DNA from: Usnea hakonensis
Taxonomy: Eukaryota > Ascomycota > Lecanoromycetes > Lecanorales > Parmeliaceae
DNA: 10,926 nt
Reading direction: 5' to 3'
Assembly (NCBI GenBank): GCA_013423325.1
Contig: BLJB01000597.1
Span: 20,909-31,834 of the forward strand
The notes under the pieces were generated by a model. It had not been told where the DNA came from and ran no database searches. It saw nothing but the letters and a program-made list of their open reading frames with translations. Positions 1 to 9,035 of this stretch are shown here, one piece after another. Within the stretch, counting starts at the first letter, position 1, and every line of letters starts with the position of its first letter. Position numbers and translations under genes: made by a program.

Positions 1-300
1 CGTCTGATTCTTTTCTGGCCTGTTCGGCTTGCTTTTTTGCCTCTTCTTTGACGAATATAGTCTATACGGTTCTAAAGGATCTTCGTTTGTTATCGATATA
101 GTTGAATGAGCTCCTAGGCTTTTGCTTCGTACTCCGAGGGATCGTAATATCGTGTTTGCCATGGGCCTACTACTTCAGTGCAGTACTTTTCATGCTTCTT
201 AAACCAGTCGTATATCTTATAGTGGTAGTAGTATCGATAGGCCTAGTAAAAGGATCGATTCGTGAGGGGTTTTGGTATCAAATAGTACTCGATGACGCGA
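1..300 (-). pseudogene. Broken reading frame of unknown family, cut by the window edge
   Basis: Read from about 215 down to 1 on the minus strand, one frame gives a protein-like stretch containing YDWFKKHEKYC, then VVGPWQTRYYDPSEYEAKA. It is interrupted by TAG, TAA and TAG, each of which could come from a CAG or CAA codon by C-to-T change. A further TAG lies upstream at about 245. The stretch is rich in charged and aromatic residues and ends in a basic, glutamine-rich tail. I do not recognise the family. A gag or accessory protein of a retroelement is possible given the neighbours, but this is inference. A short plus-strand frame over the same bases (102-308) is hydrophobic and looks like a shadow. 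The 3' end of the frame lies outside the window. Confidence 0.35.
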
Positions 301-332
301 GTATATAAGAGGACCGGCTTGGAGCGTTACAC

Positions 333-533
333 TATTAGGTATTAATACAGGCTTTGTATATTACTAAATAGTGGATCTATTGGATCACTATCGTCGTCTA
401 TTGCAATGATAGTAACTGAAGTGTTACTGCCATCTGTCACGGAATGGAAGAAGAGTCTTTGCCAAGACGCGCTAGGCCCGAACGGGAAGGAGGTCATATG
501 CCCTAGAGTATGGAAGTAGTCACACTCGTAACA
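333..533 (-). repeat. Putative 3' LTR (left copy)
   Basis: The + strand runs from TATTAGG to CACTCGTAACA. The best part shared with the right copy is 461-533: gccaag, cgcta, cccgaa, ggaaggagg and the final 20 bases, which are identical. Towards the left end the match is weak (TATTAGG against TGTTAGG, then AATAGTGG or ATAGTGG in both). The left boundary is therefore uncertain and could lie at the TGTTA at 422. A TA start in place of TG fits one transition mutation. Confidence 0.45.
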
Positions 534-536
534 TTA

Positions 537-545
537 CCCCCCCCC
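537..545 (-). other. Candidate polypurine tract
   Basis: Nine consecutive C on the + strand read on the minus strand as GAAGGGGGGGGG, three bases before the LTR start TGTTACGAG. LTR elements prime plus-strand DNA synthesis from such purine runs directly upstream of the 3' LTR. This run gives the element its minus orientation. A homopolymer of this length can also arise by slippage. Confidence 0.4.
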
Positions 546-592
546 TTCAAAAGGCATGTCCGCAGGCCTTAAGAAAGCAATAAACCATACTT

Positions 593-630
593 CCTAATTA
601 TCCATTGCATGCATGGTGTCACTAATTAGG
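593..630. other. Inverted repeat with palindromic loop
   Basis: CCTAATTA (593-600) and TAATTAGG (623-630) are perfect 8-base arms. They are extended by CTT and AAG with a one-base offset. The 22-base loop contains TGCATGCA, itself a palindrome (606-613). It lies between the gag remnant and the putative polypurine tract of the left element. It could form a hairpin in RNA or be the remnant of a small inverted-repeat insertion. No function can be assigned. Confidence 0.35.
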
Positions 631-749
631 TAAGAAAGAAACCATTGAAAAATAAGTACTTTTGGTGCTTCCTTCTCCGCATGCGAATCTGCTGCAACAA
701 GCAAGAATAGATCTAGATCCATGAAAGCAAGCCGAATGGCGCATTGTCC

Positions 750-2004
750 GAGGATTTGCCGAATCGAAACTGATTTGGTAGGGCTGAATCCCTGGCTAAT
801 GATAGTGCTTCCATGCTTGCTTGGTATCCTTCTTAGTCAATACCTTGCCATCGCCTCAGTGGTAGTGGGTACATCCTTCTTGATTGCACCGGTGATCTTC
901 GCCCGCAGTGGTCCTATTGGCCATTGTTTTAGTACCTCCACCGTCATGAGTGTTATTGTATCGACGGGGCGTATACCCTGGAGGTTGGAAAGAGGGGTAG
1001 GCATAGTAGCTGTCGCTTGGGGGATCATACTCCAAGTCATCCTCCTGATTATGTGGGTTAACAAAGTAGGCCTTTCCGGTGGGGCCGGTAGCAGTCTCTG
1101 CGGAGCTGGATTTCGAGGCCACTGTTGCTGTGAACCGGAGTTCCGAGGCCACTGCTGGCGTCTCTGATTATTGCTTTATTGATTTGGTGTAGCCTCGGCG
1201 AGAAAGTAGTCTTTTTTCTTACTATAATAGTGATATATCTCGTACTATATATACTTCTTGGCTTCCAACTGTTCAATGAACTCTAAAATGGAAGTGTTAT
1301 ATCTCGGAGCAATGAGGCTTATTCGGAGCTGTGATTCGAAATGGATATATATAATAGTAAGGCGCTCATACTTAGCTCGATTATTATGACGAGTAAGGCG
1401 TAAAATCTCGTATAGGAAAGCTACTGGGTCTTTCTTAGCTACTACATCGATTCGAGTATAGTAAGTCTACTCTAATTAGTAGAGTATATCTGCGGCAGCA
1501 GGCCGAAATCGTTGAATCAATATATTGACCAGTCTTTGGCGAGGCCTCGGAGTTGTAGGCTAACATTTAATTGCACCAACAAATGACTACGTAACTCGGC
1601 CATGAATCCGATTTGTAAAGGTATATACGTTATCTACTATAGGATCGAATGTCCCTAGCTCTTCTCCTCTCCAACGCGTTATTCCAGTATTATTTGTAGG
1701 AGGAATCTGCTTGTTATGGTAAGAAGACTAAGAGGTAGTATTTGGCCGCAAATTCGGCTGTAGGGTAGGAGTATTAACGAATCGTAGGTTTAGTAGTACC
1801 GTGATTCGCTGGGGTTCAGGGCTAAATTTGGTATTCATTAACGTTATTTAGTCTATAAACGCCTTCTGAGAGACCGCAATTTGGGCTTTGATTTGTACGT
1901 ACATTAAGATTCGTATTGAGAAGAGAGATCTCTTCATGATCTGAATAGTCCTCTACTTTAGGTGTAAAACCGGTGTTACCACTGCGGAGGCCCGGACGAG
2001 ACAT
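750..2004 (-). pseudogene. Gag-like protein of a fungal LTR retrotransposon, broken
   Basis: A likely N-terminus starts at the ATG read from 2004 (MSRPGLRSGNTGF). After a frame change, a second frame runs from about 1691. It holds RWRGEELGTFDP (FDP at 1649-1641), VYTFTNRI, then QRFRPAAADILY (from 1517), a helical stretch with AFLYEILRLTRHNN, and IEQLEAKKYI followed by a TAG where the family has Trp (1247-1245), then YEIY. This order matches my memory of gag-like proteins of fungal Gypsy-type elements. A repeated QQWPRN follows. A further shift near 1090-1150 leads to an acidic, Tyr- and Pro-rich linker and CNQEGCTHYH (near 888-859), perhaps a decayed zinc-binding motif. An in-frame TGA follows at 855-853. 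Several TAG/TAA stops and at least two shifts make it non-coding. The plus-strand hydrophobic frame at 721-1167 is its shadow. I am fairly sure of gag character, not of the exact family. Confidence 0.6.
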
Positions 2005-2049
2005 TGCTATATAGCGACTGGCCTACTAAAAGGATCGCTTTGACGAGTG

Positions 2050-2337
2050 TTATAGGAACCTTTTGTATACTGAAAGAGAGCCCCGATTTGCATGTTCCGA
2101 ATTGCATCCGAAAAGCCAAGAAATCTGTCGGAGAGGTCTACCGATAGCAGTCCAGATCGAGACGATACCGATACCTGGTATTGCTAGTATGATATTATAC
2201 CATTCAGGGCGTTCCGGAATGAAGTGATTTGGCCATAGATTAACGAAATGGTTGACAAAAAGGCATTTTGGTATGGAATGGCCATTTGATATTCGATTTT
2301 CGAGCGGAGAGGAAATCACTGAATGAAGGCCTCTCAT
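2050..2337 (-). other. Open frame of 95 codons, unrecognised
   Basis: A minus-strand frame begins at ATG 2337 and stays open to about 2050, directly upstream of the gag-like start. It contains a hydrophobic run around WYNIILAIPGIGIVSIW. No known domain is visible. It sits where the leader or gag 5' region of the left element should be, so chance openness in untranslated leader is the simplest reading. A short match (gcctactaaaaggatcg, 2021-2037) just outside it recurs with one mismatch at 241-257. Confidence 0.2.
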
Positions 2338-2350
2338 TGGCTAGATACTC

Positions 2351-2375
2351 CCGAACCGAACCGAGCCGAACCGAA
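2351..2375. repeat. CCGAA microsatellite, five units
   Basis: Five pentamers in a row, ccgaa ccgaa ccgag ccgaa ccgaa, with one A-to-G change in the middle unit. It lies in the presumed 5' leader of the left element. Confidence 0.8.
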
Positions 2376-2389
2376 CTCCAATTGAGTGA

Positions 2390-2929
2390 ATGACTGGTGA
2401 ACTTTCTCTGAAGAATCCGGCCAAATGCCGGGAGGTGATTTCGATGCAGGCCACTATCGGCGACAGCAAGGCTCTGGGGATGATATCAAGTGGTGCCGGA
2501 GGGTGTTCGTCTGGTACTTATAGTAGTAGTAAGGAGAAGGAGGAGAAGTCTATACTTTCTGCAGTGGCCGTTATAGTGGTTACCACCTCTTTCGTTTTAT
2601 CCTTCTCCTTGGCCATAATGGCCTTTTCTTCTTCAAATCGTGGTATTAATAGCCACGAGGCTTGTCTTCTTGTCCTCTTGTCTTCTTTCGTTATAGCCCT
2701 AGCCAATGACATGCTTCCATGCTTGCCATGCACCGAATGTAGCCGAATCGGGAGCCCGAAGAGGAAGCCGAAAAAGGAGGTAAGGGAGGAGGCGAAGGAG
2801 GCGATTTTTTTTCTTGGTATTGAGAGGTGTTTGGTACTGGGTGTTGAGAGTGGTCTCTTAGTAGTGTTGACAGGTGCTCCAGTACTACCAGAAAAATCGC
2901 CTTTGCCGTCCATTATCTTATGCTATTGA
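2390..2929 (+). other. Open region on both strands, coding status doubtful
   Basis: The plus strand is open for 179 codons from ATG 2390, with a Lys/Glu-rich patch, a hydrophobic segment and a basic stretch (KRKPKKEVREEAKEA). The minus strand of the same bases is open for 131 codons from ATG 2913. Neither translation shows a domain I recognise. Bases 2706-2728 (about the phrase tgcttccatgcttgc) resemble 792-820 in the gag-like region. This suggests the segment derives from an internal duplication or a related element. Since it lies between the putative 5' LTR and gag of a minus-strand element, leader sequence is more likely than a gene. Confidence 0.2.
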
Positions 2930-3126
2930 AGCAGGCTCACTAGTTAACATGCAGTTATCGACATACTCAGTGAAGAGGTCGATCATAGTCGCGTTTGCCA
3001 TTGAAGCAGGCTCACTATTTGGCGTGCAGTTGTCTTGTCGACATGCTTAGTGAAGAGATCGATCGTAGTCCGTTCCATGCCATTCAAGTAGGCTCACTCT
3101 CGTGCCATTGTAGCAGGCTCACTAGT
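2924..3126. repeat. Degenerate tandem repeat, about 75-bp period
   Basis: Unit one (2925-2999) and unit two (3000-3075) both start attgaagcaggctcacta. They continue with tgcagtt, tcgacat, tagtgaagag or cagtgaagag, and tcgatc. Two truncated starts follow, attcaagtaggctcact at 3082-3098 and attgtagcaggctcactagt at 3107-3126. The unit is diverged by point changes and short insertions. It lies in the presumed 5' leader of the left LTR element, where tandem repeats are common in fungal retroelements. Confidence 0.75.
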
Positions 3127-3397
3127 ACACCCCAGTCACATGTAGGTATGCCATACTCCGGCCCCTCAAGGTCTTACGGCAGGCTCCGGCCATACCCCTC
3201 TTTGCTCCCGGTAGTCATACTCCGAAATATAGCAGTACCGTATTGCTTGGGCGTTGCTAGAGCACTCCATATTGCTTAGGATATGCCTGGGTGCTCGGTG
3301 ATACCCCCCTACCAGCTTCTTTAGGCTCGCCTGGAGATACGAGCGGAATGATAAGTGGATTATCGATATCGTACGATTAACGGATCAATTGAATAAT
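3127..3397. other. Non-coding stretch next to the right LTR copy
   Basis: No open frame or motif of note. The phrase catactccg occurs twice (3150-3158 and 3217-3225), with the related catacccctc between them. This hints at further short degenerate repeats. If the left element is real, this is the start of its 5' untranslated leader, and the primer-binding site should begin near 3397 on the minus strand. The sequence there (TTATTCAATTGATCC) does not start with TGG, so no standard tRNA primer site is visible. Confidence 0.4.
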
Positions 3398-3580
3398 GTT
3401 AGGACTGCAACTAGACTGATGTCAATAGTGGTATGTAACTAGGATTCAATTGATGAGGAGGTAAAATCTATGTACAGGTGTGAGAAAGATATATGGGCAG
3501 AGAAGTGCCAAGGCGCTAAACCCGAATAGGAAGGAGGGCACGTGTCTCCTTCAGCCTTGCAAGTAGTCACACTCGTAACA
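3398..3580 (-). repeat. Putative 5' LTR (right copy), TGTTA...TAACA
   Basis: The sequence starts TGTTAGGACTGC and ends CACTCGTAACA on the + strand, giving 5-base inverted ends TGTTA/TAACA of the standard LTR form. Its last 74 bases align with 461-533, the last 20 nearly exactly. Read on the minus strand it begins TGTTACGAGTG and contains a TATA-like CATATATC about 85-95 bases in. The sequence to its right changes at once to RIP-type composition. CpA and TpG are intact inside the repeat. Confidence 0.5.
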
Positions 3581-4200
3581 TTTATACTCTTAAGCGAGGC
3601 CTTAGACTATAAGGTATATACCCTAGTCGTTAAGGTATTTCTAAAGAAGATATTACTAAGCGTCTTTATATTACTATATTAAAAGCTTAAGGTCTCCTTA
3701 ACTTTCTTAGCTCTAGGCTATCTTTCTCAGCCTCTTAATAAGATCTTCGTATCGAGTATAATACTATTTAGCGTAATCGTTATATTTTTAAGCGCGATTT
3801 CCTACTCTATAATAAGGCGTTAAGTAAGCCTTACCGCCGTCTAGAAAGTAAAGGACGTAATTATATATTAGTCTATAAATCCGACTACTCCGTAACTCCC
3901 GGTTAATTAACCCGAGAGTTATCGCTTAAAGCTATTAATAATTAAGATATTTATAGTAATACTATATAGCTAGTTATCTTTAACTCGATTATAAATATTT
4001 AATTCTTTCGAGTTCTAAAGAATACCCCGGAACCGGATTCTATATTATATCGAAATTAATAAATACCGTTATAAGCAAGTTCTATAGGATCCCCCTCTAT
4101 ATTACTAAGCTTAAATTATCTAAGGGTCTTTAGCTTTAGAAGCGTAAAATATACTAATATCTAATTTTAGTACTTCTTTTTAAATATACTAAGCGTAAGA
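3581..4200. other. Unassigned mutated sequence left of the Copia frame
   Basis: This stretch has RIP-type composition and no domain I can name. On the minus strand, about 3860-3640, one frame reads as a charged helical protein (YYTRYEDLIKRLRKIA) broken only by TAA/TAG. A second minus-strand frame is about as plausible, so neither can be trusted. An imperfect palindrome centred on ttaattaa lies at 3893-3921. If the Copia element were complete, its 5' LTR should be here, but I see no match to the sequence after the Copia frame (8519-9035). Confidence 0.3.
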
Positions 4201-7200
4201 ATAAAGATCGCTTAGTAGTATCTATATCTACCCTAGAAGGTTCGACTATAGAGTAAATAATTACTATAAATATAGTAATTACCGCTACTAATAACTAGAT
4301 AGCCAAGTAGAAACTCGATTATAAGTTAGTAACTAATATTATTTAGAGTCGCCTCGATAATAATATCCTTACGGATATAGAGTATATTACGAATATATAT
4401 AATCTATAGGAGAAAGTTCTTTTAGATAATAAGTCTAAAGGGTTAGGTACTCTTAATAACTTATACTACTAATTACTTAGTTTAAATCTTTTATTATATA
4501 AGGATATAGCCGACTTTACGGCCTAACTTAAGAGTATCTATATTAAAATAACCAATATGTCCCCTCTCCTAAAGTAGGAAACTAATCTTCTCATCTATCT
4601 CTTTTATAGTAGCTTAGGCAAAGCGTACGAAGCCTATTTCACTTATTATATCTAGACCTATAAGTCGATAAATAAGGAACAAATCAAGCCTACTTACTCC
4701 TTAGAGTATATTACTAATCGCTTTCTATAAACCCTAACTAATCTATCCTCTAAGGGTACCGAGTCGAACTATACCTTTACCGTAGCCCGGCGTAATACTA
4801 AAGACTTAGCTTTTCGTTCTCGTAGTAGTAATTCGGAGTAATTTACTACTATTAACCCCTAGAAGGGTACTACCCCCGGCCCAAATTCGCGCACAATTTA
4901 AAAGCTTATCAAGTATTATATATACTACAAGAAGATATACTATACTAAAGACGAATACGATTAGCTTACTAGTAATACTAAGTCCCGAGAAGAAAAGAAT
5001 AAGGATAAGGATAAGCTATCGAGTAGTAACTCTAATTCTAAACCTTAGGAAAATAAGGAGAAAAGTGGGAGGAATAAATACCCCCGATATAACTCCCCTA
5101 AGGTAGAGATCTATATTATATACTATATAGAAAAGGATATAAATCTAGATAGGTAGATATTAGATTATAATTACTTATAGTACTTAACTTCTAATTATAA
5201 TACGTTTACTAAGTATCGCCTACTAGACCCTACCGTAGACGATATATACCTAATTAGCGGTATCTCTAGGGAACTAATACTGGTTAGTATTAGGAAAGTA
5301 CGTATTAGTACGGTTAAAGATAGTTAAAAGAAAGATATCTTTCTTACTAATATTCTCTATCTACCTAACCTCCCTTTTAGTCTTATATCCCTTAGTTAGC
5401 TTATACGAGGTGGCGCGTCCGTTAAGTTTATTTCTAATAGTATTAAGATTAGCTAATTCGGCCTTATAGCGTAGCTATAAGAAAATAATCTTTACTACCT
5501 TCGCGTATAGGAGCCTAAATCCTCCTTAGTCTCTTTTAAAACTAAGCTAATGCTAATAGACCCGTAATAGACGAAAGTTACTATACTCTATAGTATACTA
5601 AATACTAAAGAACGTACTAACCTAATAGACGGTCCTATTATTACTCCTAGTAATTCTGACTCTAAGTCTTCTAACTTAGATACTAGTATAGATACCGATA
5701 GTAGTATACTACCGCGAAAGATTAATAACGAAATAGTTAAGCTATAGTACGCCCGCCTAGGGTACTTAGGATACTAGAATATAAAGAAACTAGCTAAGTT
5801 ATCTAAAGGTATAGACCTAACTAAAGAGGTCGTTAGTAAGGAGCCTTATACCCTATATATAATTAAGAAGGCTAAGAATACCCCCTATAAATCCTATATC
5901 TATCTAGGATATAGAGAATACGAATTAATTTATAGTGATATCTATAGCCCTATTATACTATATAGCTATAATAGAGGTAAATACTTTATTATCTTTCTAG
6001 ATAACTAGATAAAGCGTTTAGAAGTCGAAGTTATTAAATCTAAAAGTAAGGCTTTTCCCGCTTTTAAACGCTACTAGGCTCGTTACGAGTATAGAGATAC
6101 TAAGGTTAGGCGCTTACGTACCGACTATAGTAGGGAATACGAAGACTATAACTTCGATCTCTATCGTGCAGACCACGGGATCATGTGGGAGCTAACCTAA
6201 CCGGGAAACCCTAAGATAAACGGCGTAGCCGAACGGCTAGGCCAGATACTTTTTAATATAATTAGTACTATTATTAAGAATACTAAGCTTAACTAGATCT
6301 ACTAGACTAAGTTTATAATTACTACTAATTATCTTTATAACTATAGTTCTATTACGGGATATAAACTTACTCCCTATAAGTCTATAACTAGTTATAAGCT
6401 AAGAATCTCTTATCTACGCTATATTAGAACCCCGGGCTATATAACCCTAAGGAGACCTGCGACTGGCTAGAAAAAGGGCTAGAAGCGTGCCGGCAAGGGG
6501 GTCCTTATTAGCTATAAAGGTAATTATATTTATAGGATACTTATACCTAAAGGCACGATTGTGCGATCAGCTAAAGTTATCTAGGGACTCGAGAAAAATA
6601 GCGTATTACCTAAGACTATATTACCTAAAATTGCACTAGTCCCCGTAAAGGAAGACGAGTTACCTATACTAATAATAACCGTCCTTCCCGTAGATAACTT
6701 AGATCTAGATAAACTTATTCGACCTCTATTATATACTATTTCTATTCTACCTAGTCTAGAGCCGGTATCCCTTTCTACTACTTATAACTCTAGGATATCT
6801 ACTCCTATTTTAATACCTAAGTCTATATTAACCCTATAGGGGTCTACCCTAACTCTATATAAAGACCCTCTAGATCTAAATTATCTATATATAGTTTTAT
6901 AAGAAAGTCTTTTACTAAACCCTCTCTCCCTATTTACTTTAGTCTCTTAGGCCTCGAATATAGAACCTTATAAGCTAAAGACTTATAAAGAAGTAACTAC
7001 AAGCCCCTATAATAAAGAATAGAAGAATAGTATATCTAATAAAATCTACTCCCTATAAGAGAATAATATATAGAAACTTATAGATCTACTAAAAGGCCGT
7101 ATCGTCTTACGTAAACGCTAGATCTATACCGTTAAGCGTAGTCCAAAGGGAGAGGTCATACGGTACAAGGCCCGTTAGGTCGTGCGTAGCTTCGAACAAC

Positions 7201-8903
7201 GAGAGGGCTTAAATTTCAATGAAACCTTTACTACTATAGTAAAGCCTATACTATATAAGGCTATCTTTATCCTAGCTATTATCGAGGACTAGGATTTAGA
7301 ATAAATAGATATTAAGACTACTTTTCTTTACGACTATATCGAAAAAGAAATCTACGTTAAGTAGCCTATTAGATTCGCAGATACGAAGTATTCTACTTAT
7401 ATATATAAGCTTAATAAAGCGCTTTATAACCTTAAGTAGTCCCCTCGTATATAGTATAATACCTTTATTAACTATATATAGGAGATTAGTCTTATCTCTA
7501 TTAATACTAACTTTAGTATCTTTATAGACCTAAAAACTAGTACTATTATCGCCCTCTACGTAGACGATATACTTATTACCGAACCTAATAGAGACGATAT
7601 CTAACGGATTAAGGATACGCTTTATATAAAGTTTAAAATAAATAATCTTAATATATACTACTATTATCTAGATATAACTATTACTCGTAATCGGGCGAAT
7701 CGTACTCTCCGTCTTAGCTAATCGGCCTATATTAAACGGTTTTTACGTATATATAGTATATAGGAGTCTAAACCCTAATCTATATCTATAGAGACTATAG
7801 TTTAGCCGTTATCTACCGAGGAAGGATATATAGCCTCTACTAACTTACGATAAACTTACTAGTCTACGGTCGGTTCTCTTATATATACTATACTAGGTAT
7901 AAGACCCGATATTACTTTTACTATCTCTATAGTATCCCGCTTCTTTTCTAACTCTACTAAAGCCTACTATATTACTATTAAGTATATCTTTAGATACTTA
8001 AGATCTATAGTAACGTAGTACCTTATCTATAGAGGTTTACTTTAAGACCTTATAGACTATATAGACTCTAATTAGGCTAATAATTATACTATCTATAAAT
8101 TAACTTTAAGTTATATTTATAATCTAGGAAGTAGGGTAATTAGCTAGTCTTCTAAACGCTAAATAATAGTCGTATTATCTATATACGAAGTAGAATATAT
8201 TAGGTAAACTTAGGCCGCTAAGGAAACTATCTAGTTAAAAGGACTCTTAAATAAGATTTACTTTAAGGGGGGTCTCTAAACCGTTATTATCTATAGTAAT
8301 AATTAAGGCGTAATTATACTAGTAAAGAATCCTCTATACTATAGTTATACTAAATATATTAATATCTAGTACTATTAGGTATAAGGATAGATTAATAACG
8401 GCTAGATAGACCTAAAATATATTCTAATAAGTAGGTCGCTAATAGACTTACAAAAATACTATATAGAGATAAGTTCGAGACCTTTTACGCCCTATTTAGC
8501 CTCGAACTATACCTATAATAAACTACTAGTATATAGGAGTATTTCTTATACCTTACTTCCTAGTTATAGTAGCGGTACGATTCGTGATTAGTCCCCGCCC
8601 TTCGGGTAATCGACGTAGAGCCTAATATCGGCCGTAGCCTTATGCTTCGATAAGCTTCGGCTACTATTTATTATAAATCGGCCTATAAGGCCTTATAGGA
8701 TCTTATATAGTATTCGGAGTTTACCTTATATTCGGAATATATATACTACTTATATATATATACCTCTATATATATCCTCCGACCTTATTTTGCTTAAAAT
8801 TTGGTATATACTCGTTATATTGCGAAAAAAAAAAAAAAAAAATTACTTACCTCTTTTAGTACTAATATCACTCTCGCTACCCGCTTTTACTAAGGGGGGG
8901 GGG
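4100..8903 (+). mobile_element. Relic Ty1/Copia LTR retrotransposon, 5' LTR not found
   Basis: The polyprotein relic defines the body. Both ends are uncertain. On the right, two places could start the 3' LTR. One is near 8575 (tacgattcgtgattag), after a weak purine stretch. The other is just after the G10 run at 8894-8903 (tacgttatttactcg), where TA could be a mutated TG. I could not find either sequence again left of gag, so the 5' LTR has been lost, has diverged beyond recognition, or never belonged to this copy. Read-through and transitions have replaced indels as the main damage, which suggests the copy was nearly full length when it was hit. Confidence 0.7.
4200..8518 (+). pseudogene. 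Ty1/Copia gag-pol polyprotein, inactivated by stop codons
   Basis: A single reading register (codons starting at positions divisible by 3) carries every Copia domain in order. Gag of the UBN2 type covers about 4236-4840, including LDYKLVTNII. A CCHC knuckle with its cysteines turned to Tyr lies at 4911-4964. The protease active-site area is 5157-5190 (LDYNY, DSG lost), followed by a pre-integrase region. Integrase carries Asp codons at 5937 and 6123 and Glu at 6231 in NGVAER. Reverse transcriptase has DIKTTFLYDYI (7308), LNKALYNLK (7410) and an intact ALYVDDILIT (7551-7580). RNase H has YEVEY (8184) and YSNN (8292), where the motif Asp has become Asn. Dozens of TAA/TAG stops interrupt it. A frameshift near 8420-8432 moves the tail, which ends at TAA 8516-8518. 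The length fits one Copia polyprotein, in the order INT before RT that defines the superfamily. It cannot be translated. Confidence 0.93.
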
Positions 8904-9035
8904 TACGTTATTTACTCGAATAGAGGGGGTAGAGGGTTATTTATATTTACCCTTATTTAATTCGAGTCTATATTTGCGAGTATATAGGAGTATCGAAAGT
9001 ATTTACTTTTATATAGTAGCTATTATTTACTAAAG
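8519..9035. other. 3' UTR / LTR-like zone with A18 and G10 runs
   Basis: There is no reading frame. A moderately GC-rich part (8575-8680, with ccccgcccttcgggtaatcg) precedes TA-rich sequence, an A18 run at 8825-8842 and a G10 run at 8894-8903, then tacgttatttactcgaatag. The G run has the look of a Copia polypurine tract directly before an LTR. The A run could be a poly(A) relic or slippage. I cannot fix LTR limits without a second copy. Confidence 0.45.

Larger units (their letters stand above)
333..3580 (-). mobile_element. Pol-less LTR retrotransposon carrying only a gag-like pseudogene
   Basis: Two related repeats of about 180-200 bases bound this segment. Both end, on the + strand, in the same AAGTAGTCACACTCGTAACA. 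In minus orientation the left copy is preceded by a guanine run (G9) three bases away, the usual place of a polypurine tract before a 3' LTR. The left copy is therefore the 3' LTR and the right copy the 5' LTR. Between them I find a gag-like frame but no protease, reverse transcriptase, RNase H or integrase motif on either strand. This fits a non-autonomous element that would need enzymes from a relative. I could not find matching target-site duplications (left flank tacac, right flank tttat). The pairing could therefore also be two separate solo LTRs of one family. The base composition is ordinary, unlike the RIP-mutated block on its right. Confidence 0.45.

Noticed and set aside
721..1167. 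Plus-strand open frame of 148 codons with hydrophobic segments, resembling a membrane protein
   Set aside because: The minus strand of the same bases carries the gag-like frame with repeated QQWPRN and an acidic Tyr/Pro-rich linker. The hydrophobic plus-strand translation is what the complement of such sequence gives.
1058..1276. Minus-strand 72-codon frame
   Set aside because: It is another register of the gag-like pseudogene. The register with IEQLEAKKYI fits the family pattern better.
2390..2929. Plus-strand 179-codon frame as a cellular gene
   Set aside because: It has no recognisable domain, the opposite strand is also open for 131 codons, and it lies between the putative 5' LTR and gag of a minus-strand element. 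Kept only as a low-confidence open region.
2995..3279. Plus-strand 94-codon frame
   Set aside because: It runs through the tandem repeat and has no protein character. It is a chance frame.
3640..3860. Minus-strand coiled-coil-like frame as a third transposon gene
   Set aside because: Two different minus-strand frames look equally protein-like once TAA/TAG are ignored. In TpG-poor DNA, nearly all stops are TAA/TAG anyway, so this is not evidence.
3893..3921. Imperfect palindrome around ttaattaa as a regulatory site
   Set aside because: Several mismatches in the arms, and TA-rich palindromes are expected by chance in this composition.
8825..8842. A18 run as the tail of a LINE or processed gene
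   Set aside because: No LINE reverse transcriptase or endonuclease motif lies upstream. The RT there is clearly Copia with integrase before it. The run may be slippage or a relic of polyadenylated sequence.
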